Shown in pieces: positions 1-12,800 of a stretch of DNA of 64,000 nucleotides. The translations under genes were made by a program, and so were the position numbers. The DNA is taken from contig NC_092576.1 in NCBI RefSeq assembly GCF_037975245.1, forward strand, positions 33,582,611 through 33,646,610. The letters are read 5' to 3'. Position 1 is the first letter of the stretch, and each line of letters opens with the position of its first letter. The notes beneath the pieces are model-generated. The model was given only the letters and a program-made list of their open reading frames with translations. It was not told the origin of the DNA and searched no databases. This DNA is from Apostichopus japonicus (Eukaryota > Echinodermata > Holothuroidea > Aspidochirotida > Stichopodidae).

Positions 1-1930
1 GCTTTACGTCATTGTTGCAGGATATTTTTTTTCATAATGACGAGTACTTCTTTTTACCAAATGGGACCACATGATTGTTAATGTAAACAGTTTATTGGTA
101 GAGAATGCCTCGTCTATCGAAATTGTCCTTGATGATAGTAAGCACTTGTTAATGGCTTGGGAGAATAACATCCATACATATAAATTAGTAAATGTACGTA
201 GAAAAAACAGTAACATCTATATACTTTGTTTGCTTTAACTTAACTTTAAGGATATGTAGAATGCGTGACATAATGGTTGTAGGTTAGATTCACTAACATA
301 CATATCCTTTCAACTTAAGTTCATCTAAGCAAATTGTTCGAATTAGTTTTTACTAATTTTCTTTTCTATGTATATTTGTTTTCTACAAGAATCACTTATT
401 ATAAGGAGAGATGAAATAAGTCCTTTCAACCTATGATACTACGATTTTAAAATATAACAAGACAAGTAATTTATAATAGTTGAATAGCAAGTGATACCGG
501 GTAATGCAAGACATTTTATATGCAAGTCTGACAAATACTTTAAAATATAGGGTTGTTCCTGTGTACTACTAAACTACTGTTTCATTGATTGATTTATCTT
601 ACAGTTTTCAAAGAAAATGGCTTCTAAAAAATCCTAATATTTTCCAGAGAACTCAACTTCGAGTATGGTTAATACAAATCCTACATGACAAAAATGACAA
701 AACAATACACAACATGCAAGAAACAATACCAATATTATGAAAGCAGAATCCATGAATTCGTGTAATAGGCGTGTATTCATAAAACTCGGCCATATTTCTT
801 TTCTGGCATGATAGTTGTTAGTTTCTTGGTGGTATTGTTCATAATGTAGGTAATTGTTGTGTCCTAAGTTTCAAACTCATAATTTACATTTTTTTTAAAT
901 GTTCTATATATGTTACTCCCATTGTCAACCGGAGGCCCTTTTATGGTGTTCATATTTTAGATACCAGTTTTACCGATTCATATTCTATCACCAGGTTACT
1001 ACCGTGTGTCAAGATAATGTTTGTTGCAATTTTATAACCAACTAGATATGAAGCCAATTCCATAGCAATAGACATTAACGAACGAACGAACGAACGAACG
1101 AAGTGTCAACAGAGGGCACTGTCAAAAGGTCCTAACAGAGCCGGAGACACGGTTATGGGAGCTATTTTCAAGATCTATACTGTTAAAATAAACATCCAAA
1201 GAATGTGTAAAGCATTGTAACATACCTCAAACTATGTGCTAGGTGTGAAAAAAAAATGTTACAAATAATTATGAGAATAATTGCACGTGTAAGTCTATGA
1301 TTTCCATTTCGGAGACATGAATACAGTCTTAATGACGCTCAAAGCTTAAACTCTTTTTAGCAGACGTGATTGAGAAAAAAATCTTTAAGATGCTTTCTGA
1401 TTGGTTAACGATCAGACATCCGTCGCATTGCCAAGCAAACGGTTGGTAACATTTTGTTGCTAAGATGTGTAGTTATGCGTAGTAATACCATAGCTTATAT
1501 ATGTCACAATATATATATGTAAATAATGGGAGGCGCAGTTAGTTTGCCCAGAAGTGTCAGTCAGAGATTATTCGAAGGAATTCTCAGCGGATTCAGAGAC
1601 TGTTATTGTCAGGTTTTGTGGAACTAGAAAGTACCGATATGGCAGCCCCCTCTGTTGATTTAGTGCATGGCTGGTGATCCCCATCGTGTACACACCGTAC
1701 TAAGTGTTGAGCGTATTTTCAACCGTCCGACATCAAGAAGCATGTGTGGAATTACCTCATTGTAGAGAGCTACACATAACTCATCTCATTCCTGTTTTTA
1801 GTGCCTTGAATTTCCTCCGTTCTCCATCTTGCTAAATGTCAAACTTCCAATAATGTTAGTGAAGTGTAGTTCATTGTTTGTCTATGCTATCAGTGTGAAT
1901 CTATCGATATTGACTTATTTGCAAGAAATA
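1..1930. other. Non-coding stretch, nothing recognised
   Basis: No exon, RNA gene or element boundary could be supported on either strand. It contains a short (AACG)n run at about 1076-1102. Homology between the two NLR copies ends near 1930, so this is downstream flank of the truncated NLR paralogue. Confidence 0.6.
1076..1102. repeat. (AACG)n microsatellite
   Basis: About six uninterrupted copies of a 4-bp unit. Confidence 0.9.
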
Positions 1931-2704
1931 TGTTTATACTCAAAATATCTTCTGCGTAATATTGGTTATGCATCTTAGAAGATGAAATAACACTCTCAAA
2001 CCCCTACCTCCCAGTGACCATTCTGTTGATCCAAATGATACTCAATGTCAAACGGACGCCAACAAACTACATGAAAAGATAAAAAGAATGAAATACACAT
2101 ACTTTGATATAATAATGAATAGGAAAACATATTTGGATGCTCTATGCTGCTGAAAATCAGTTTGTTAACATATTAGTTTTCCATTCTGAATGTATCATTG
2201 AAATAATTTACGTTAGCATATGTCATACTTGGATGTTTCAGTTGGTAAACATAACTTTATGAAATGAGAAAACAAAAAGATATTCATCATTAATCTTGTG
2301 CATTCCCTTGTGTTTACCTTGAATTTTCTGAGTCTTCATTATGTCTGTAAATGCCTCAGGTGAAAAGGAAGTTGGCAGCTGAAGTTGATCAAACCTGAAC
2401 ATGGAGGCAAAGCCAAGTGCTCAGAGTTTGTCAACATAAAAGTTAGATACAAACATATATTAAGTACATACTTGCAAGTAATAGCATTAATGTGCTTGGC
2501 ACAATATGTGTGCATAAAGTATAGGGTCTCTAAAACATGATGTTTACCATCATTCATGCAAATGGAACGTCCCCATTTGTATGACTTTTTATTGCAGAAT
2601 CAGTGATATACGTATTACATTGCAGTGTTTAATGCGATAAATGGAAATGCAACTGCGTGTACTCTATTTATATGTTCAATGAAAAGTCTTGGAGTTTTAC
2701 TTAC

Positions 2705-2925
2705 ATGAGCTTCTTGACACGTCCACATTTCATTCCGTAGTGAAACAAGTTCAAAAGAGCACTTTCTCTTAATGTCCCCGTATTGCCATATCGTGTATTA
2801 CTTCCAGCTATGTGAATCTTTTCTACAGTAGGAATTATTGGTAAAGGTATCCCGCTGTGTAGGAAAATAGTGTCACCTTCAAACTTGATGGGAGAGTACT
2901 CGAGGTGTAAACAAGACACTGGAAT
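2705..2925 (-). CDS. LRR-like exon of the truncated NLR paralogue
   Basis: Exon of 221 nt with acceptor GTCACAG and donor GTAAGT, phase 0 in and 2 out. It shares CLHLEYSPIKFEGD and PTVEKIHIAGSN with the exon at 15044-15249 and has an extra 15 nt in the middle. The frame is open throughout. Confidence 0.6.
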
Positions 2926-2985
2926 CTGTGACAGAGACGAAACAGGATGCTTCAAAAGTTAGTATTAATATACAGATGGCAGTGA

Positions 2986-4887
2986 TCCAGTCGTACAAAC
3001 AGTCTACCATATGATAAAGTGCACTTAAAAGTGCCAATAAATTTCATACAGCAATTGGAAGATTCAAAGACCAGCTAAACTGTCTGATAATTTTTATTTT
3101 CATGTTCATTCTGTTCAAAAATAAATTAGTTCAAGCTCGACTTGTCGAGCAAGGACATTCAAATGCTGGTAAAATAAACTTCAGTGGCTTTCCTTTGGTT
3201 GGTAAATATGGAAAGAGTGTGTTGTATTTGGCAATTTTCACCAATTTATTTAGAAGTTGCAGATTCAATCCTACCAACCTAAATGACAAAGCTACCATGA
3301 ACTGTAAGTCAATCTACCATATACATGGGTGTATCTCTAATTCCTTCCACAAAGCTTAATCTTTTTGAAGAATTTGTCAATACTCTCGTGAAAAGTGAAT
3401 GTTGTATAAAAAAAACCTTGAGAAGTTTAATAAACTTATATAGCATAAGCATGTCATTGTGGGAGTCATTATCAATCATACTAAAGTACTGGTAGTAAGA
3501 TGGATACGCTCATGAAAAATCAAACGCTGTATATTTTGGAGTAAAAAATACACTTTGGTCATTTATTCTCTTCTATCATTCCGGATCTGTGTCGCCTAAT
3601 AACAAATATACGTTTGTACCTCAATTTGAATAACTATTTTATATGATTTTTGTTTTACCCAGTAAGTCTGGATAGGTGCTCTTATAACAGTGAATTCACT
3701 GAACCAAATGAATCATTAGCTAATATAATACGTTAATAAATGCGTTACTATTCTTTTTGTGGAACTTTCTTGATTACTATTGCAGCTTCTTTCGTTTTGC
3801 TTGAATTATTTAGTTTTTTTTATCACACAGCTACCAAGCTTATAGTTACCATCTTACTATACCGATATTAATGATGACCGAGGGTACATAATGTTAATTT
3901 GACAACTTATGCGATTAAAACCATTTTCAAATGTGTAGTTTGCTTGAAACAAACTAACTACACTACTTAAGCAAACTAACCACACTACTTAGCTTCTTGC
4001 AGAACTACTAATTTATTCTTAAGAGTTGACACAGTTTGTGATTCAAAAACATCCACACTTCATTTGTATGCAAGTTAAAACTATATTCCAATACCAAACA
4101 TGTGATGTATCAATCCTTACTAAGATAAACTTGGAGATGTGTTTTTATAGGGTTAATGACTGAGTTACTGCAAAAGAAACGTAATTGTAAGTCCTTCATG
4201 TTCTCCAAACACTAAGAAGAATATAGAATCACTGATTTAGTCCGAAACCAATCTATTCAAAAGATAAAATGTTACTGTTTTCGATCCAAAGAACTAGAGG
4301 CGTTATTTTGGTGGTTGCTGAATATAGAATCACTGATTCAGTCCAAAACAATATATTTAAAAGATAGAATGTTACCGTTTTGGATCCAAAGCACTGCCAA
4401 CGTTATTTAGGTGGTTGCTTGAGGTGATTGAGTTATTTCATAAACGGAGTTTGGGTTGCCCTGTGGTCGCTGAAGCCAACCCCTGTGAATGGTTGATGTT
4501 TCTGGGTTCTACCCCAGTAAGAAAATACAAGTCGTGATGAGGCATATTTGGACTATAGACTCAGGGTTGTACTAATAAGGATGTATGTGAGGGTGAAAGG
4601 GAGGTTTACATCCATGACAGTGGACTAATACCACAGCTGTTTAAAAAGAAAATCCTAGGTTAATGTAGAAAATTCCCCAGCTGAATGTTAAAAGTACTCC
4701 ATCTAAACCATTTTCCCAGACTGGGGATGGGTGGTGGGGGCTGCAATCTCACCACTTCCGCACGCCAACGATTAACATACATTTTGTCGTCCCATGAAAT
4801 ATCAACTAACGATACCTCATTCATGCTGTAAATATTCTCGTTCGTCTACTTCCAAGTGTTTTAATTTAAAACGTGGAAAACACTTAC
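2986..4887. other. Intron of truncated NLR copy with a local tandem duplication
   Basis: The spacer between NLR-like exons is about 2 kb here against 0.6 kb in the complete gene. The only structure seen is a roughly 100-bp direct duplication at 4219-4420, whose units both begin GAATATAGAATCACTGATT, diverged by roughly one base in seven by eye. Confidence 0.6.
4219..4420. repeat. 100-bp tandem duplication, two units
   Basis: Unit 1 is 4219-4319 and unit 2 is 4320-4420. Both start GAATATAGAATCACTGATT and end with GGTGGTTGCT. Confidence 0.85.
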
Positions 4888-5007
4888 GTGATGGTTACGA
4901 GCAACCTCAAGGAGCTGGAGTGTGGACGTATCTTGAAATATGCTGTTGTTTTCATTAAAAGATACGGTTCTGAAATTTTCATTTAGAATCACGTGGATGT
5001 CATCAAC

Positions 5008-6564
<1,557 letters not shown>

Positions 6565-6776
6565 GCCAAACATCGATAGCGTTCATTAACTTATTATGGA
6601 CCACCCACCCACCAAGCATGGCATGATCAATCATTCCCTTGTTGATTAATCGTGCATTCAAACTAAAGTGTTACTCATGCGTTTCAGCAAGGAATAACAA
6701 ACATACAAACGTATATATACTCAAAATATCTTCTGCATAACATTGGTTATGGATCTTAGAAGATGACACAACATTC

Positions 6777-6847
6777 TCAAACCCTTACCTCCCAGTGACC
6801 ATTCTGAAGGTCCAAATGAAAGTCGATGTCGAACGGACGCCAACGAA
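6777..6847 (-). CDS. NLR terminal exon with stop
   Basis: The acceptor is TTTTCATGTAG. It encodes a segment with WRPFDIDFHLDLQNGHWE and then a TGA at 6779-6777. The paralogue at 1996-2066 has the same acceptor, the same motif and a TGA in the identical place, so I read this as the last exon. In both copies a GTRRGG sequence follows the GHWE codons and could instead be a donor, in which case the exon would end at 6789 (2008 in the paralogue) and more exons would follow. Homology between the copies stops about 70 bp further on. Confidence 0.6.
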
Positions 6848-9800
6848 CTACATGAAAATATAAAAGGAACGAAATACCCATATTTTGGTATCACAATAAA
6901 TAGCTAAATGCATACCGCTGCTCTATGCTGTTGAAAGTCAGTTTGCTAACATCTGAATTTGTTACATCCGGAATGTATCTTAGATATACTTTACTTTACA
7001 AATGTCATACTTGATAGTTTTTTAGTTGGTAAACATTACTTAATGAGATGAACAAACAAAAATGTAATCAATTAATACTGTCTATTCCTTTTATTTACCT
7101 CGAATATTCCGAGTATTCATAATGTTTGTAAATGCCTCAGGTGAGATGGAAATTGGCAGCTTAAGTTGACCAAACCTGAAAATGAGAAACAGATTGATTG
7201 TGTTTGCTACAGTTTCCAACGAAAAAGTTTATACAACCACCCACTTGCGATATTTTGTTATTGTGTGTAAATATGCACCTAATAAAAGTAAGGCCAGAAT
7301 ATGAAGTATATATGCTTACAAGTAATAATATTTAAAGGCACACTCTCAGCTAGGAAATTGCTAAAATCAAAAATCTTGTCTCAACGTATTCCCCGATTAA
7401 AAAATAAAAACAATGCTGCCCTCTTCTCACAGCGGCAACATATTCATTTCTTTACTATGGCATTCTCATCCTTAGCTATAAACAGCATACGCAAATGGGT
7501 ACCGTTACCGCGAAGGTATCACGTTTCCGAGATTCTAATCTGCCTCTGTGTTGCGTAACCTATAGGCATACTGTGTAATTGTAGTGTGTGCTTTGCGAGT
7601 TACGCAATTTTTCGATTGGCTGTATGGAACAGTGCATATTGTACTGCTGGGAAAACGCTATACCAGCTCGTAGGGGCAGGTAGTTTTTATGAAAGGAGTC
7701 ATATGGGCCGTATGATCTCGTGCTGCCGATTTTCGTTGGAGAAATTGCCGAAGAAATAAAATGCGAATAGTTTCGTCGTATAATTTTCTATAATCATGTG
7801 ACTGAATGTGTGCTGCTTATTTACTGTTATTTGACGAAACGACTTGCTTCTGGCCTAACGTTCTTCAATACTTGAGTTCAAAATAGAATAAAACTGTGAG
7901 TAAACAGCTTATCCAATAGAGAGCCTGTGTAGAAAAAAACACCCACATAATACAGACAGGTTAATGAGCATGGTGAACACAAAGAGATAGATGTATTGAT
8001 GTAAGGGGATTAGTAGACAAGTGATGAACGATAAACACCAACAGGGGAAGAGGAGAGGTAGGAGATAAACAGTGGAGGGACAAAGAGAGGATTAATGGAA
8101 GGTGAAGGGAAATAAACTGGAGGACAAAGAGTGTGGAGAAAAAAAGGGTGGAAAAAGCTATGAGAAGAGGAGTAATGGTTTAATGAGGGGGGGGGGGGGC
8201 AAGGGGAGGAGGGGGAATGAAGAAAAGTTAGTCATGTCCTTCCTGAATGTTGAACCCATGAGGTTGAATGATGCGAAGGCGTAGCATCCACAACCTCTCT
8301 CTGCTGATTCGCAGGACGGCTACCTAAGGATCCAATCCCCTATAGAGACCTGTCGTTAATGGTATGGTTGCATAGCTCCCAACTCTTGAGAAGGCAATTG
8401 CTGGTCCATGCCACGAATTGCCGTCCTGTGGGAGGGGTATATGGGTGGTGTCTCTCTCCCCTTTTGATTTTTTTTGGAATCTTGGTGATGCCTACATGTA
8501 AAATGGTGGCACTTAGAAAGGCTTTTGTCACCCAAAATTTTCTGAGAAATATGCATTCTTGTGTGTGTAATATCAATAAATTGAATAGTAGGTGATAATT
8601 CATTCTTGCCCGTGGCATGAACATGTTCGCTGCTCGCCCCAATGAAATAAAATATAGCCTAATTTGAGGTTCAAATGATGATGTAAAGGAGGTTTTATAC
8701 TCTATTATGCTAAATGCTAAAGAAATGATGGTTGCTAAGTCAAAATTTGATGTAATTTTGTATATATACTTGTCAATTACAATGCAGGTTTTTGGAACGC
8801 TTGTGCGGGTCAGGGAGTTTGGGTGTTAAAATGTGGGTCCAACCCGCGAATTGCCGGTCAGTTGGGAGCTCTGTGGTTGGGAAGGTTAAAGTGTTCTAAA
8901 AAAAAAGATGAATAACCATCCCCACAGGGGTAAACTGGACTCCTCCAGCTGCCTTTACTACATTTTACTGCATTACTACAAACATATGGTGGCTTCCACG
9001 CCAACACTCGACCAGAGTATGCTGTATTGGCCCCAAACGAACCAGATATTCAAATATGGTTACCTTTGGTCAAAGTTTTGAAACTGGTTTTATTACCACC
9101 TTCCAGGAAATTTACCTCACTGGGACATTCAGGCATCTTATGCATTCAATTAGAATGCCTTAGAACAATTTGGAAAGTAAATACCTCTAGGAACATATTA
9201 AATATTCTAGCAATTATAGCATGCTAAATTGGGGACAATACTACATAGCCCACCTTGAAAATATCCTGTAACCTACTCTGGATAAACACTATCTAATATG
9301 GAAGACATGCTTTGGTTAAAGTATGAATATGGTCACTTGAACATTAAGAAATGCAAGTGAGATAGTGGTAAGTTTTCCCTGCTCATGGTTATTGTATATA
9401 GTTGAACTCAATGTAAGAACTGTACAGATGCAATCAATGTGTTAAAATAAAAACATGTTACAATACTGACTTAACTAACTTTAGAATAAGCAATACAAAC
9501 AATAGTAGGGCAGTGTTCCAAATACGGAATGCAAGGACATATACCCAAATAAGGCTAGGAGACGACATGCCTCCATTGTGGAACTTCTCCATGTTACGTA
9601 TAGCAGCTTTACATGCAAAAGAAACTTCAAAAGACCCTATAATGTCCCCTGCATTTCAAACATCTCCATCTGCCACTATCTCCATCTGCCACTGGGATTA
9701 TCATGAGAGCACTGAATGAACTGTTTTATCACAACTAGCTGCAAGTTAGAGTACCTCTTCAACACTCTATGACATCACAATATATGTTATGTTAATTTGA

Positions 9801-12800
9801 TCTCACACGATACAAAATAAAGACAAGTTATTCTGTACCAACAATAAATAACCCAAGATCAATGTCACATTAGAACTACTGGTATGACTGAACAAACTAC
9901 AGTAATTAAACAGGTCAGATATTGCTATCATGGAAAGCCAAATAGTGTACATTAAAGTATGTAGTGAAACCAATATTCAATCATTTAGTTAATTAATATC
10001 ACACAGTTGTAACTTTGATGACATTAATTATGTAGTTTACTTACACTATGAATGAACATGCAAATCAATGCTAAATACTACAGAAAGGAGAAGGATACAT
10101 AAGGCACCGAATGCAACAATCAATGTTTGACACCATGGAGAAGATAAATTCTTATGATACATTGCGCTAGCTTAGTAACTTCATTTTACTGAGACACCAT
10201 GTTTGTTGTTGTCTGTTATGGTACAGTTTGTTCAATTGTCTTGAAGCCTTGTGATATCTACATTCTGGATACTTGTTACTCCCATTGTCCACTCTTGTGT
10301 CCTTGATGTATGGTAATTAAATAAGCTGAGAAACTGCTTTGACATCAGCTATTTCAAAATTGTCCATATCCATGTTAACAACGTTCACTGTGCAAATCCA
10401 TAGCTTTCACTGGAGAACAAGAAATATGACAATCATCTTACGTAAAGTAGAGAAGCACACATTTATTAATGAAACAATCCAACACAAATACTTCCATTTC
10501 CAACCCTTATATCTGCTTGCAAAACATCCATCATGCCATAACGCTATGCTGTACTGGGGGGGGGGGCGCCAGCCCCCCAGTGAAAAATATGGGGGGCGGA
10601 AGTATCATCCCCCCGCTCCGCAAGTCAGAAAACCCCTTTTTCATTTCCAAATGAGAAAAATATCTCATTTGGAGCACCAAATTGCATTTAAGGCCAGGTG
10701 AAAATGCAAAATTCTTCACAAAATGGAGTGGGAGTTGAAGTGTGCTATATTGCACCAAATTGCATCTAAGGCCACCTGGAAATGCAAAAAAAAATCCAAA
10801 GGGGGAGGGGGACACCCCCTCCCCTTAGACCCCTCCCCCAGGTCGGCCATCAGTCTTCAGCCTCCCTACTCAAAAGTACCTTCCTACGCCACTGACAGTA
10901 TGTACAACAAAAATTTACCAGTCTCCACTGGGGTATAGCTGCTAGAGTGCATTGCTGCATCAGCCTCTGTTGGGCATAGCCTTTTGTTGAGGAACTGGTG
11001 TTATCTTGTCTGGTTGATCAGTTTGGATACCAACCTCTAGAGTTTCTTAATGAGGCACGCACCTTCAACTGAAAAAGACAAATAATACCGGGATGTGCAA
11101 AGTTAATAATATATGAGAATGCATACTGTACACAAAGCAGGGACGTGCTCATGAATATATGAGTGCCAGGCAGATTGGGCGGTAGTGTGATCCACACCCT
11201 GGGTGCGGGGCGGCATTCAGAACTGCTGGGCGCATCTGCCCAGTGTGAGCAAATCCCTGACATAGTGAATTATATAACTTCCAACATAAATTACTGAATA
11301 CCACATTTTGCCTTTCACTAAATAGTCAACAATTCAAATCAATTTTGCAAACACAAAACAGTAATTACACTAATTGTTAATACAGAACTTTGCTATTGGC
11401 AGCATAATTTCATCACATCTGCTTTATGATTTACAGTATGTATAGTGTCAACTCTGCAATTATTCAAGAATGGTTCATTTACTAATAGTGATGTGCAACA
11501 ATTTCTATTATATTTCTTATTTCTATGTTAGCAGTATACACCTGCAGTATTATAACTCATCTACTAATACCTTACATACACTAAATGTCATAACGTTTGA
11601 TGTTACAATGGCAATGTCCCAGTAGGCTTGCTCATACACTAATATGTCACCAAATTTCATCATGTTCAGGGATGCATAATTGCTTTCAAAAATATAGCTA
11701 GGCTTTGCTTATTTCCAAGACTAAAAATTATGGAATATTCTACAGGTGTGCCCTAAACAATGAAGTGTTTTAAAGATAGAAACATGATATGGTATATAAT
11801 GGGCGACCATTCTAGTTCTCTCACAAATCAGTAGTATCATTTTCATTTTGTATAATTTTTAGAACTGCATGATCAGATTATGTGTAGAGCTATGAAGCCT
11901 ATGATGTTGTTATATTTTGGCAAATGTCTTTACTTTCTATATCATGATAAAATTATCAATTATTGTAAGACAGACTCAACGACCCCCCGGAATGGTGCGT
12001 TATGTCCGATGAAGCGCATACTGTATTTGGTGCGTTATTACAACTACAATATGTGCGTCAGCGTCCGTCTCAATGTTTCATGCATGGTGTATCCTTTAAA
12101 TTAAATGTGATAAATTTTGTCGAACATAAAATGGTGGCATACACAATTATTTGTGACATTGATTTGTTTATGTTGTCCTTGATTTTATGATTAAACAACG
12201 ATGATAGAAAACTATCATGTTATGAAAGCATAAATATGTGAACTGTATCTACTATCCTTCACTAATTCAACAAAGGAGCCTGTAGAGCTAGTATAGCTTC
12301 TTTATGAGAAGGCTTTTGAGTTTTGAATTAATTTGGAAAATTTAGTTATATCAGTTATCACTTTACACTACAGTTACCAGGAAAAGCCGCTACCGTTTTT
12401 TAAGTTACTATACCAACTTGGGAGTATTACAGGCAATACTCTAATTTGGGATAGAAAGAGCTTAAATTAATACGTACATTTTTTCTTTGCAAGTGGAGAA
12501 TCATCCACAGCTAAAGTGGCTATGCGGATTGACAAACAAGTGAAGCAAAGTAAATACCCTAGCCTATGCATATTAGACTTAAAAAAAGTAAAAGAACCCA
12601 ATGCCTTAGTAACTTAATTCATCTTGGAGTTGCTCAGAAGATTCGAGGTTATTTCACCACTTAAGAACCCATTCTCAGACAAAAAAAAGAAGACAAAACT
12701 GAAATGGCTACACAGATTAGTAGTCTATAACTGAGAATGACCATGCATGCAAATATGCAGTAAATTTTAAAGTTGTCAGACTAATTTATTTGTTGCTAGG

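Larger units (their letters stand above)
1996..5007 (-). pseudogene. Truncated NLR paralogue
   Basis: Four exons match the complete gene in order and phase. 5007-4888 matches the last 40 residues of the NACHT exon and ends at the same GTAAGT donor. 2925-2705, 2394-2318 and 2066-1996 match the three C-terminal exons. The nucleotide-binding part of NACHT is not found between 5007 and 6710, so the copy lacks Walker A and B and cannot be a working NLR as it stands. Upstream of 5007 the frame is still weakly similar (LP...ILA...VDDI) before similarity fades, so the 5007 acceptor may be fortuitous. The C-terminal exons remain open and could still be transcribed or spliced to another gene. The copy most likely arose by tandem duplication followed by loss of the 5' part. 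Confidence 0.7.

Noticed and set aside
8340-8642. 100-codon frame inside the 6.8 kb element
   Set aside because: No motif, overlapping frames on both strands, and composition like the surrounding repeat.
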